A stretch of 41,989 nucleotides of DNA from Erwinia mallotivora. Lineage in GTDB: Bacteria > Pseudomonadota > Gammaproteobacteria > Enterobacterales > Enterobacteriaceae. Positions 6,990-15,617 of this stretch are shown here, in pieces. Within the stretch, counting starts at the first letter, position 1. Each line of letters opens with the position of its first letter. The position numbers and the translations under genes were made by a program. A model generated the notes under the pieces. The model was not told the origin of the DNA and made no database searches. It was given only the letters and a program-made list of their open reading frames with translations. The DNA lies in the NCBI RefSeq assembly GCF_000590885.1, contig NZ_JFHN01000057.1, positions 1 to 41,989 of the forward strand, given 5' to 3'.

Positions 6990-8267
6990 ATGAAACTGGA
7001 ATCTTTCTGGCAGGCAACCGCGCCTGAATTTGACGGTGCACAGCAGGGTGAACTGCCCGCCACCGCCGATGTGGTGGTGATCGGCGCGGGGTTTACCGGC
7101 ATCTCTGCCGCCCTGTCGCTGGCCCGCAGCGGACTGAGCGTGGTGGTGCTGGAGGCGGAAGGCGTGATGAGTCAGGCTTCTGCCCGCAATGGCGGTCACT
7201 GCAATACCGGCGTGTCGCAGAACTTTGCCTCACTGGTGGCGTCAGCAGGCGCTGAGCAGGCCAGCCGCTACTACCGCGCCTTTGCCGACGCGGTGGACTA
7301 TGTAGAGCGTCTGATCGGCGAGGAGCAGATCGACTGCGATTTCCTGCGCTGCGGCAAAATCAAACTGGCCAGTAAAGCGTCACATTTTGCCGGATTACAG
7401 GCGACCCATGATGCTTTGCGCCGTTATGTCGATCAGGATGTCACCCTGCTGAGTGCCGATGAGGTCAGGCAGGAGGTGGATTCCGATGCCTTTCACGGTG
7501 GTCTGATCCAGCATCGTGGCGGCCAGATGCACATGGGTAAATTCGGCATCGGCCTGGCCCGGGCGGCGGCCCGTAGCGGCGCGGCGATTTTTGAGCACAC
7601 GCCGGTCACCCGCCTGCAACGGGTGAAAGGCTGGCAGCATCGGGTGGGCACGGCTAAAGGGGAGATCCTCGCTGAAAAAGTGCTGATGGCGACCGGTTGC
7701 TCGAACATCGGCCCGTTTGAGTGGTTTCAGCGGCGCATCATTCCGGTGGGCAGCTTTATTGTGGTCACTGAGCCTTTGCCCGCGCAACAGCTGAAAGCGC
7801 TGCTGCCCAATAATCGCACCTGCGTTACCTCAATGAATATCGGCAACTATTTTCGCACCACCGCTGACCACCGGCTGGTGTTTGGCGGCCGCGCGCGCTT
7901 TGCCATCAGCAATCCCACTTCTGACGCCCGCAGCGGCAAAATTCTGCAAGCCAGCCTGCGGCGCATCTTCCCGACGCTGGCCGGCACCAGGATGGATTAC
8001 TGCTGGGGCGGTCTGGTGGACATGAGTGCCGACCGTCTGCCCCATGCCGGTGAACATGACGGAGTATTTTACTCGCTGGGTTACAGCGGGCACGGCACCC
8101 AGATGTCGGTGTGGATGGGGCAGGTGATGGCCAATCTGGTGGCAGAAAAAAGCCGCGAGAATCCGTGGCAGCGCGACAGCTGGCCTGCTGTTCCCGGTTA
8201 TTTTGGTAAACCGTGGTTTTTGCCCGTTGCGGGACTGTATTACAAGGCCAGGGACTGGCTCTCCTGA
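6990..8267 (+). CDS. FAD-dependent amine/amino-acid oxidoreductase, PuuB/OrdL-like (DAO family)
   Basis: This 425-residue protein has the DAO fold. A dinucleotide-binding GAGFTG motif near residues 32-37 follows an N-terminal extension (ESFWQATAP) of the kind seen in gamma-glutamylputrescine oxidase (PuuB) and OrdL proteins. The ARNGGHCNTG segment after the first Rossmann unit and the C-terminal GYSGHGTQMS FAD-binding segment are also typical. Such enzymes oxidise a C-N bond to release ammonia or an amine and an aldehyde. I chose ATG 6990 over the GTG three bases earlier because its distance from the AGGAG sequence is better. It is cytosolic, with no signal peptide. Next to the aldehyde dehydrogenase it forms a PuuB-PuuC-like pair, but no gamma-glutamylputrescine synthetase or hydrolase gene is present. 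Confidence 0.82.
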   Translation: MKLESFWQATAPEFDGAQQGELPATADVVVIGAGFTGISAALSLARSGLSVVVLEAEGVMSQASARNGGHCNTGVSQNFASLVASAGAEQASRYYRAFADAVDYVERLIGEEQIDCDFLRCGKIKLASKASHFAGLQATHDALRRYVDQDVTLLSADEVRQEVDSDAFHGGLIQHRGGQMHMGKFGIGLARAAARSGAAIFEHTPVTRLQRVKGWQHRVGTAKGEILAEKVLMATGCSNIGPFEWFQRRIIPVGSFIVVTEPLPAQQLKALLPNNRTCVTSMNIGNYFRTTADHRLVFGGRARFAISNPTSDARSGKILQASLRRIFPTLAGTRMDYCWGGLVDMSADRLPHAGEHDGVFYSLGYSGHGTQMSVWMGQVMANLVAEKSRENPWQRDSWPAVPGYFGKPWFLPVAGLYYKARDWLS

Positions 8268-8298
8268 GTCGTTAACGTTCCATTTTGAGGGTGTGCAG

Positions 8299-9903
8299 AT
8301 GAGTAAATTTCGTAAAGAATTCAGCCATGTTACCCCGTCTTTAAGCCAGGCGATTAATGATGTCTCCCTTTCCCGGCGCGGGATGATCAAACTGCTGTCG
8401 GCAGGCGCGGTGATGAGCACGGGCCTGGTGGGCTTTCCGTCGCTGGGCTTCGCGGCAGAGACGCCGGTAAAGGGCGGTAAAATGCGGGCTGCGGTAGCCA
8501 ATGCCTCCGCAACCGATACTCTCGATCCGGCGAAAGGCAGCAACAGCGCCGATTACTGCCGCCAGTTTATGTTTTACAGCGGCCTGACCGAGCTGGATAA
8601 AGATCTGAACGTCCAACCCGCGCTGGCGGAATCCATCTCCAGCAGTGACGGCATCAACTGGCAGATCAAGCTGCGCCCGGGAGTGACCTTTCATAACGGT
8701 AAGCCGCTGACCGCAGACGATGTGGTCTGGTCACTCAGCCGCCATAAAGATCCGGCAGTGGCGTCCACCGCCATCACCCAGGCGAAACAGTTCAGCAGCA
8801 TTACCGCCGTCAGTCCGACCGAAGTGAAACTGGTGCTGTCGCTGGCGAACTTCGATATTCCCACCGTGCTGGCGACCAGCCCGTTTTTGATCGTTGCGCA
8901 GGGCACCAAAGATTTCAGTAAGGCAATCGGCACCGGTCCCTTTGTCTGCCAGAGCTTTACCCCCGGCGTCAGCACCGTCGGCACCAAAAATCCGCATTAC
9001 TGGAAACCGGGGCTGCCGCATCTTGATCAGGTGGAGCTGCTTGGCGTCACCGACCAGGCCGCGAGGGTCAATGCCCTGATGTCGGGCGATTTACATATGG
9101 TCGCCACCCTCAGCGCCAGCGACGTTAAACGTCTGCGCCAGTCCGGCCAGTTTGGCGTGCTGGAGAGTAAATCCGGTATGTACAGCAATCTGATTGTGCG
9201 CACCGACATCAAACCCGGCAGCAACGAAGATTTTGTGCTGGGCATGAAGTACCTGCAACCGCGTGAAATTATCGTTAAAACGGTGATGCAGGGCTTTGGC
9301 GAGGTTGCCAATGATATCCCGGTGCCGCCGTGGCATCCGATGTACAACAAAGATATCCCGCAGCGGCCGCTCGACGTGGAAAAAGCGAAATACCACTTTA
9401 AAAAGGCCGGCATGACCGTCGCGACGGCGGAAATTATCACCACCCAGAATATTGAGGGTTCGGTGGAAGGCGGCCAGTTGATCCAGCAGCTGGGGCGCTC
9501 GGCGGGCATCAATTTCAAGGTGCGCCGCGTGCCTTATGATGGCTACTGGTCAACCCACTGGACCAAAGATCCGATTGGCTATGGTTCCATCAATCCGCGT
9601 CCGACGGTCGATCTGCTGCTGTCACAGTTTTATCTCTCCGATGCGCCCAACAATGAGTCAGGCTGGAAGAATGCGCAGTTCGACCAGCTGGTGGTCGCCG
9701 CGCGCGGCGAGCGCGACCAGGCAAAACGTAAACAGATGTACGGTGACATGCAACAGTTGATCTACGACCACTGTGGCACGCTGATCCCCACCTTTATCAG
9801 CTCACTGGACGGCTACAGCAGCAAAGTGAAAGGCGTGGAAGCCTGGCCATCGGGGATGATGATGGGCTTCCGCTTCCATGAGTTTGCCTGGCTTACGTCC
9901 TGA
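8299..9903 (+). CDS. Oligopeptide-type ABC transporter substrate-binding protein with Tat signal
   Basis: This is the periplasmic binding component (family 5, DppA/OppA type, 534 aa) of the ABC importer encoded by the next three genes. The N-terminus carries a twin-arginine signal: SRRGMIKLL with Arg26-Arg27, a hydrophobic stretch to about residue 51, and a likely cut after FAA near residue 53. The mature protein begins at about 54 and keeps family features such as NWQIKLRPGVTFHNGKPLTADDVVWS. Export by Tat rather than Sec implies folding, or a bound ligand, before export; known DppA and OppA of enteric bacteria use Sec. The ATG at 8299 is placed by GAGG upstream and by the signal itself. The ligand is unknown; family 5 proteins bind peptides, opines, nickel and other compounds. 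Confidence 0.85.
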   Translation: MSKFRKEFSHVTPSLSQAINDVSLSRRGMIKLLSAGAVMSTGLVGFPSLGFAAETPVKGGKMRAAVANASATDTLDPAKGSNSADYCRQFMFYSGLTELDKDLNVQPALAESISSSDGINWQIKLRPGVTFHNGKPLTADDVVWSLSRHKDPAVASTAITQAKQFSSITAVSPTEVKLVLSLANFDIPTVLATSPFLIVAQGTKDFSKAIGTGPFVCQSFTPGVSTVGTKNPHYWKPGLPHLDQVELLGVTDQAARVNALMSGDLHMVATLSASDVKRLRQSGQFGVLESKSGMYSNLIVRTDIKPGSNEDFVLGMKYLQPREIIVKTVMQGFGEVANDIPVPPWHPMYNKDIPQRPLDVEKAKYHFKKAGMTVATAEIITTQNIEGSVEGGQLIQQLGRSAGINFKVRRVPYDGYWSTHWTKDPIGYGSINPRPTVDLLLSQFYLSDAPNNESGWKNAQFDQLVVAARGERDQAKRKQMYGDMQQLIYDHCGTLIPTFISSLDGYSSKVKGVEAWPSGMMMGFRFHEFAWLTS

Positions 9904-9917
9904 GAAGGAGACGCACG

Positions 9918-10871
9918 ATGAACCGGTTCATGCTGTTACTGATTCTCCGGCGCTGTGGGGCCGGTATCCTGACGCTGCTGATTGTCTCGGCGGTGGTGTT
10001 CTTTATCACCAGTATGTTGCCGGGCGATGCGGCGCAGATGGTGCTGGGGCAGAGCGCCACGCCGGAAACGGTGGCCGCGCTGCGCCAGCAGTTGGGGCTG
10101 GATCAACCGCTGATCGTGCGCTATCTCAGCTGGCTCGCTGGCATCCTGCGCGGCGACTTTGGCACCTCGTTTGCCAGCCATTTGCCGGTGGCGCAACTGG
10201 TGGCACAGCGCATGCCTGCCACCTTTGAACTGGCGGCGATTACCACGCTGGTTTCGGTGCCGCTGGCTTTGGTGATTGGTCTGAGTGCGGCAATGAAGCG
10301 CGGTTCGCTGTTTGACCGGGCGCTGATGATGACCACCATGGCGGTGGTGGCAGTACCGGAATTTCTGGTGGCGACCATCGCGGTGATTGTCTTCGCGGTC
10401 AAATTACACTGGGTGCCGGCTATGTCACTGGGCACCCCGGCCCCCGATGTGCTCAGCTATCTGAAAACCTACGCGCTGCCGGTGCTGACCCTGTGCTGTG
10501 TGCTGGTGGCCCAGATGGCGCGCATGACCCGATCGGCGCTGATTAACCAGATGGACAGCCCGTATCTGGAAATGACCCTGCTGAAGGGGGTGCCACCGCT
10601 GCGGGCGGTGCTGCGCCACGCGCTGCCTAATGCGGTCGGACCCATCGCCAATGCCATTTCACTGAGCCTCGCTTACCTGTTTGGCGGGGTGATTATTATC
10701 GAAAGTATCTTCAGCTATCCCGGACTGGCAAGCCAGCTGGTGGACGCGGTCAGCAACCGCGACCTGCCGGTGGTGCAGCTCTGCGTGATGCTGTTTGCCG
10801 GGTGCTATCTGCTGCTGTTGCTGGCGGCAGACATCCTCACCATTGCATTTAATCCTCGGTGGAGGGGCTGA
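9918..10871 (+). CDS. ABC transporter permease, DppB type
   Basis: The inner-membrane permease (317 aa) has the DppB/OppB layout: a first transmembrane helix at about residues 10-30, a periplasmic loop with the family signature LPGDAAQMVLGQSATPE and LGLDQPLIVRYLSWL, then five more helices. A cytoplasmic EAA-type loop near TLLKGVPPLRAVLRHALPNA contacts the ATPase. AAGGAG lies before the ATG. It starts 15 bases after the binding-protein gene and its stop codon overlaps the next start by one base (TGATG), which points to coupled translation with the partner permease. Confidence 0.88.
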   Translation: MNRFMLLLILRRCGAGILTLLIVSAVVFFITSMLPGDAAQMVLGQSATPETVAALRQQLGLDQPLIVRYLSWLAGILRGDFGTSFASHLPVAQLVAQRMPATFELAAITTLVSVPLALVIGLSAAMKRGSLFDRALMMTTMAVVAVPEFLVATIAVIVFAVKLHWVPAMSLGTPAPDVLSYLKTYALPVLTLCCVLVAQMARMTRSALINQMDSPYLEMTLLKGVPPLRAVLRHALPNAVGPIANAISLSLAYLFGGVIIIESIFSYPGLASQLVDAVSNRDLPVVQLCVMLFAGCYLLLLLAADILTIAFNPRWRG

Positions 10872-11722
10872 TGAATCTGATGACCTTACCCTGGCGTTTT
10901 TTTCTGTCACTGAGCATCAGCGGCAGAGCGGGCCTTGTTATTACCCTGCTGTGGATAGTGCTGGCGGTTACGGGACAGTGGCTGGCGCCGCATAACCTGG
11001 ATGATATCGGCGGCGGTCCGTTACTGAGCGGCTTCAGCCGCGAGTTCTGGTTCGGCACTGACTATCTGGGGCGTGATATGTTCAGCCGCATTCTGTATGG
11101 CGCACGTTACTCCATCGGTCTGGCGCTGGGCGCGGCGCTGCTGGCAAGCTGTACCGGCATCGTGCTGGCGCTGCTGGCTGCGGTAACCGGGCGATGGCTG
11201 GAGGAGATCCTGGGCCGTATCAATGACGCGATGCTGGTGCTGCCGGGAAAAATCCTCGCGCTGATGATCGTGGCGGTATTCGGATCGTCGCTGCCGATGC
11301 TGGTGGTAACGGCGGTCTTCACCTACTGGCCGGGAGCGTATCGTATCGCCTGGGCTATGGCCTCCAGCCTGCGCTCGATGGATTATGTGCGCGCCTCGCG
11401 GCTGCGCGGAGAAAGCCGTCTTTATATTGCCCTGCATGACATTCTGCCCAATATGCTGCACCCGATGCTGACCGATTTTGGCCTGCGCTTTGTCTATATC
11501 GTCCTGTTGTTAAGCGGGCTGAGCTTCCTTGGCCTTGGCGTACAGCCGCCCTATGCCGACTGGGGGACGCTGGTACGGGAAAATCTACAGGGGCTGTTCG
11601 ATGGCGCGCCCGCCGTGCTGATGCCCGCGCTGGCGATTGCCAGTCTGACCATCGGGGCCAATCTGTTTATCGACAGCCTGCAATCCATGCGACCGCTCAG
11701 CCCGGTGAAGGAGGGAGTATGA
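10871..11722 (+). CDS. ABC transporter permease, DppC type
   Basis: The partner permease (283 aa) is of the DppC/OppC type. It has an N-terminal transmembrane helix at about residues 20-40, the family segment FWFGTDYLGRDMFSRILYGARYS, further membrane helices, and a cytoplasmic EAA-like loop around RASRLRGESRLYIALHDILP. I placed the start at ATG 10871, preceded by GGAGGGG and overlapping the upstream stop. The gene ends in an ATGA overlap with the ATPase gene. Together with the neighbouring permease it forms the membrane channel. Confidence 0.87.
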   Translation: MNLMTLPWRFFLSLSISGRAGLVITLLWIVLAVTGQWLAPHNLDDIGGGPLLSGFSREFWFGTDYLGRDMFSRILYGARYSIGLALGAALLASCTGIVLALLAAVTGRWLEEILGRINDAMLVLPGKILALMIVAVFGSSLPMLVVTAVFTYWPGAYRIAWAMASSLRSMDYVRASRLRGESRLYIALHDILPNMLHPMLTDFGLRFVYIVLLLSGLSFLGLGVQPPYADWGTLVRENLQGLFDGAPAVLMPALAIASLTIGANLFIDSLQSMRPLSPVKEGV

Positions 11723-13383
11723 ACGTGATGCCACACAGCGCCCGCCCGTTAGTGGCGGTGGAGAATCTGCGGGTGATTGCCCATGCCGACGATGGCCGTG
11801 AGATCCCGCTGGTCAGCGATATCCGTTTTACCGTGCAGAAAGGGGAAGTGCTGGCGCTGATTGGCGAATCCGGTTCGGGCAAGACCACCATCGCGCTGGC
11901 GCTGATGGGTTATGCCCGTCACGGCTGCCGGATTGCCGCCGGACAGATTCACGTGGCCGGCACGGATGTCACCTCGCTCAGCGCAAAACAGCTGTGCCAG
12001 TTTCGTGGCAACAAGGTGGCCTATATCGCCCAGAGTGCCGCCGCCTCGTTTAATCCGGCAATCCGGCTGATGAAACAGGTGACTGAACCGGTGCTCATCC
12101 ACGGCGTGATGACGCGGGCCGCGGCCGAGAAAAAAGCCGTACAGCTGTTTCGCGAGCTGGCTCTGCCGGACCCGGAGAACATTGGTCAACGCTTTCCGCA
12201 TCAGGTTTCGGGCGGGCAGTTGCAGCGGCTGATGACCGCGATGGCGCTGATGAGCGATCCGGACGTGGTGATCCTCGATGAACCGACCACCGCGCTGGAT
12301 GTCACCACCCAGGTGGAGGTGCTGAAGACCTTTCGCCGGGTAGTGCGCCAGCGCGGGATGACCGCAATTTATGTCAGCCACGATCTGGCGGTGGTGGCGC
12401 AAATGGCCGACCGCATTCTGGTGTTGCTGAAAGGGGCGATCGCCGAGTACGGCACCACTGAACAGCTGCTGCGCGCGCCTCAGGCGCAGTACAGTCATCT
12501 GCTGCTGGAAGCGGCAAAGCAACAGGTTCGACCCACGCCCTGGCAGATGCCGGACAGCCGGGAACAGCCGTTGCTGGAGGTGCGGGATGTTTTTGCCGGT
12601 TATGGCGCGGTCAACCGTCAGGGGCAGCCCGCTATTCCCATCCTGCACGACATCAATTTCCGCCTGTTTCGCGGCCAGGCGCTGGGTATTATTGGCGAGT
12701 CCGGCTCGGGGAAAACCACGCTGGCCCATGCTATCGCCGGCATGAACGTGCCGTCTTCCGGCCATATTCTGTTCAACGGCCACTATATTGCCGGGGATAT
12801 GCAGCAGCGCTCAGCGGATGAGCTGCGCCGCATTCAGTACGTTTTTCAGATGGCCGATACCGCGCTCAATCCGGCGCACAGCGTTGCCGCTATCCTCAGT
12901 CGGCCACTGAAACTGTTTCACGGGCTGCGGGGGGCGGCGCTGGAAAAACGGCTGGCCGGGTTACTGGATCTGGTGCGGCTGCCGCACAGCGTGCTGCGGC
13001 GGCGTCCGTGGTCGCTGTCGGGTGGACAGAAACAGCGTGTTAATCTGGCGCGCGCGCTGGCGGCCGAACCGGATTTAATCCTGTGCGATGAGGTGACCTC
13101 CGCGCTGGATACGGTGGTGGCAGCGGCGGTACTGGATTTGATCACCGAACTGCGTCGTGAGCTGGGGCTGTCGGTGATTTTTATCAGCCATGACCTCCAT
13201 GCGGTGCGCTCGGTATGTGATGAAATTCTGGTGGTGAAGAATGGCCGCAGAGTGACACAGGTGGCGCGCGCCGATTACGATAAACCCTCTGGTGAGCTTT
13301 ATTACGAACGGCTGAAGCGGGCCGTACCAGAGTTACGCCAGGGCTGGCTGGATGAACATGAAGCCAGCGATATTGCGCTGTAA
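11719..13383 (+). CDS. Fused double ATP-binding protein of the peptide-type ABC transporter
   Basis: A single 554-residue polypeptide carries two nucleotide-binding domains, equivalent to DppD and DppF joined head to tail, as in GsiA and YejF. The first domain has Walker A GESGSGKTT at 49-57, signature VSGGQ at 163-167 and Walker B ending in LDEP near 189. The second has Walker A at 326-334, signature LSGGQ at 433-437 and Walker B LILCDE near 453-458. The two sites are not identical: the first signature is VSGGQ, and the second Walker B ends in CDEVTSALD rather than LDEPTTALD. The domain-1 C-terminal extension of peptide importers is shortened. The start overlaps the upstream stop (ATGA). It completes a self-contained importer. 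Confidence 0.88.
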   Translation: MNVMPHSARPLVAVENLRVIAHADDGREIPLVSDIRFTVQKGEVLALIGESGSGKTTIALALMGYARHGCRIAAGQIHVAGTDVTSLSAKQLCQFRGNKVAYIAQSAAASFNPAIRLMKQVTEPVLIHGVMTRAAAEKKAVQLFRELALPDPENIGQRFPHQVSGGQLQRLMTAMALMSDPDVVILDEPTTALDVTTQVEVLKTFRRVVRQRGMTAIYVSHDLAVVAQMADRILVLLKGAIAEYGTTEQLLRAPQAQYSHLLLEAAKQQVRPTPWQMPDSREQPLLEVRDVFAGYGAVNRQGQPAIPILHDINFRLFRGQALGIIGESGSGKTTLAHAIAGMNVPSSGHILFNGHYIAGDMQQRSADELRRIQYVFQMADTALNPAHSVAAILSRPLKLFHGLRGAALEKRLAGLLDLVRLPHSVLRRRPWSLSGGQKQRVNLARALAAEPDLILCDEVTSALDTVVAAAVLDLITELRRELGLSVIFISHDLHAVRSVCDEILVVKNGRRVTQVARADYDKPSGELYYERLKRAVPELRQGWLDEHEASDIAL

Positions 13384-13433
13384 TGCACAGTTTTTTTCTC
13401 TGCTGACTGGCAGGGGCAGGAGTTAACAATACG

Positions 13434-14765
13434 ATGCCGTCATTGATTCGATACGTTCAGGACAGCCACTATTTCCCGCCGGAAGTGGATGTGGTGGTGA
13501 TTGGTGCAGGGATTGTCGGGGCCGCCACGGCTTATGAGCTGGCCCGCCAGGGCGTCAGCGTGGTGCTGATTGAAAAGGGGCTGGTGGGCGCGGAACAGTC
13601 CAGCCGTAACTGGGGCTGGTGTCGTCAACAGAACCGTGACGAGCGCGAGCTGCCGCTGGTGATCCATGCCCTGCAACGCTGGGGAGAGCTGAATCAGGAA
13701 ACAGGTGAAGAGCTGGGATTTCGCCGCAGCGGGCTGGTGTATGCCACCGGCAATCAGAGCGAAATCGATGCCTGGGATAACTGGGGAAAGATGGCAAAAA
13801 GCTACGGCGTGCGCAGCGATATTCTTACCGCTGAGCAGGCGAAAGCCATGACGCCCGGCAGCACCAGCAGATGGCTGGGGGGCGTCTCTTCACCGAGCGA
13901 TGGTCATGCGGAACCGTCGCTGGCGGCACCCGGGCTGGCGATAGCGGCACAGCGGCTGGGTGCGCTGGTCTTTCAACAGTGTGCGGTGCGCGGGCTGGAT
14001 ATCTCGGCCGGTCGGGTGAGCGGGGTGATAACCGAACGCGGGACGATCAAAACCCGCCAGGTTGTCTGCGCTGCCGGGGCCTGGACGTCGCTGTTCTGCC
14101 GTCGTCACGGTGTGGATTTGCCGCTCGGCAACGTCACCGGCACTGCGTTTCGCACCACCGCAGTGGAACAGGCGATTGCCATGCCGCTGTATACGCCAAC
14201 TTTTGCCTGTCGTCCGCAGATGGATGGCAGCTATACGGTTTCCATCTCCGGGCGAGGCCGCCTGACGCCGGGCGCACAAAGTTTGCGCTATGCCCGCCAG
14301 TTCTGGCCCACCTTTAAAGCACGCCGTAAATACCTGACGCTGTCGCCGGGCATCGCCCCCTTCCTGCGCGGGCCGGAAACCTTCTGCCGCTGGCAGTTTG
14401 ACCGCCGCTCGCCGTTCGAAGAGGTGCGCATTCTTGACCCGGACGCGGATATGGCGATGGTGCAGGAAGCCATTGAGGCGATGTGTAAAGAGTATCCGGC
14501 GCTGCGGGGCATTCGCGCTGAACAGGCGTGGGGCGGCGTGATTGACAGTACGCCGGATGCGATACCGGTGATTTCCCCCGTTGCCCGGCTGCCCGGCCTG
14601 ATTATCTCCGCAGGCTACAGTGGACACGGCTTCGGTATTGGTCCGGCTGCGGGGCGTCTCGCGGCTGACCTGGTGACCGGCGCGACCCCGATTGTTGATC
14701 CCGCGCCATACCGCTATTCGCGGCTGGTTGACGGCTCTGGCCTTGATCTGCCGGGTATGATGTAA
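13434..14765 (+). CDS. Second FAD-dependent oxidoreductase (DAO / D-amino-acid dehydrogenase-like)
   Basis: This 443-residue DAO-family flavoprotein has the dinucleotide motif GAGIVG at 24-29, the following acidic IEKG, a SSRNWGWCRQQ segment where covalent or close FAD contact occurs in relatives, and a C-terminal SAGYSGHGFGIGPAAGR FAD-binding stretch. It is clearly different from the flavoprotein encoded at 6990. DAO relatives include D-amino-acid dehydrogenase, sarcosine oxidase and opine oxidase subunits; sequence alone does not decide. There is a gap of 50 bases after the ATPase gene, with no clear promoter or terminator, so it most likely belongs to the same operon. Two C-N oxidising flavoenzymes in one operon suggest two sequential oxidations, or both enantiomers or two bonds of one substrate. 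Confidence 0.8.
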   Translation: MPSLIRYVQDSHYFPPEVDVVVIGAGIVGAATAYELARQGVSVVLIEKGLVGAEQSSRNWGWCRQQNRDERELPLVIHALQRWGELNQETGEELGFRRSGLVYATGNQSEIDAWDNWGKMAKSYGVRSDILTAEQAKAMTPGSTSRWLGGVSSPSDGHAEPSLAAPGLAIAAQRLGALVFQQCAVRGLDISAGRVSGVITERGTIKTRQVVCAAGAWTSLFCRRHGVDLPLGNVTGTAFRTTAVEQAIAMPLYTPTFACRPQMDGSYTVSISGRGRLTPGAQSLRYARQFWPTFKARRKYLTLSPGIAPFLRGPETFCRWQFDRRSPFEEVRILDPDADMAMVQEAIEAMCKEYPALRGIRAEQAWGGVIDSTPDAIPVISPVARLPGLIISAGYSGHGFGIGPAAGRLAADLVTGATPIVDPAPYRYSRLVDGSGLDLPGMM

Positions 14766-14774
14766 GGAGAAAAA

Positions 14775-15617
14775 ATGAAGGTCCCGATGCAGAAAATGAA
14801 TGAGCAACATCTGGCGCAGGCGGCAGAGCTGACCCGCAGGTTGCAGTGGCCCCACCGTCCTGAAGACTGGCAACAGGCGCTGTCGCTGGGCGAGGGGCGG
14901 GTGGCCGAAGTGGATGGCCGCGTGGCGGGCACCATCCTCTGGTGGCGCTGGGGAGAGGCGTATGCCTCGCTGGGACTGGTGATTGTGGCGGATGACATGC
15001 AGGGAAAAGGCATTGGCCGCCAGCTGATGCAGACGGCGCTGGAGGCGCTGAAAGGCTGCAACGTGCGGCTCCATGCCACGGAAATGGGCAAAGGGCTGTA
15101 CGAAAAACTGGGATTTGTCGCCACCGGCTGGGTTGAACAGCATCAGTGTCGTGAACTGCCGCCGGTGGCGGCCATTGCTCCCGCTGAAGATGAAGTGCTG
15201 CGCACGGCGAGCTGTGACGATATCGCTACGCTGACTGCGCTTGAGCGACAGGCACACGGTCAGCATCGCCCTGCGCTGATTGCCAGCCTGTTTGACACTG
15301 CGCAACGTTTTCTGCTGCTGGAAAAAGCCGGGCGGGTCGTTGGTTTTGCCTGCCAGCGGCGTTTCGGACATGGTCAGGCGATTGGTCCGGTGATTGCGCA
15401 GAATGCGCAGCAGGCGAAAGTGCTGGTCAGTCAGCTGCTGAGTGGGCATGACGGTCAGTTTGTGCGCATCGATACCGACAGTCACAGCGGTATCGGCGAC
15501 TGGCTGAGCAGCGTGGGAATCCCGGAAGTGGACCGTCCCACCACCATGATCCGCGGCGTACCCTGGCAGCCTGACGGCGCACTCTCATTTGGCTTAATGA
15601 CGCAGGCGATGGCTTGA
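14775..15617 (+). CDS. Two-part GNAT-family N-acetyltransferase
   Basis: The 280-residue protein starts with a complete GNAT domain (about 5-130) with the acetyl-CoA loop QGKGIG at 76-81 preceded by a beta-strand ASLGLVIVADD. The C-terminal half (about 140-275) looks like a second, degenerate acetyltransferase-like domain of the kind found in YitH-type proteins (FLLLEKAGRVVGFACQRRFG). GNAT enzymes transfer acetyl from acetyl-CoA to an amine. In this operon it could protect or detoxify an amine or amino-acid intermediate. GGAG precedes the ATG at 14775, ten bases after the upstream stop. The stop overlaps the next start (TGATG). Confidence 0.75.
   Translation: MKVPMQKMNEQHLAQAAELTRRLQWPHRPEDWQQALSLGEGRVAEVDGRVAGTILWWRWGEAYASLGLVIVADDMQGKGIGRQLMQTALEALKGCNVRLHATEMGKGLYEKLGFVATGWVEQHQCRELPPVAAIAPAEDEVLRTASCDDIATLTALERQAHGQHRPALIASLFDTAQRFLLLEKAGRVVGFACQRRFGHGQAIGPVIAQNAQQAKVLVSQLLSGHDGQFVRIDTDSHSGIGDWLSSVGIPEVDRPTTMIRGVPWQPDGALSFGLMTQAMA

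Noticed and set aside
13890..15485. Minus-strand open frame of 531 codons opposite the second flavoenzyme and GNAT genes
   Set aside because: It spans two well-supported plus-strand genes and has the composition of an antisense shadow.
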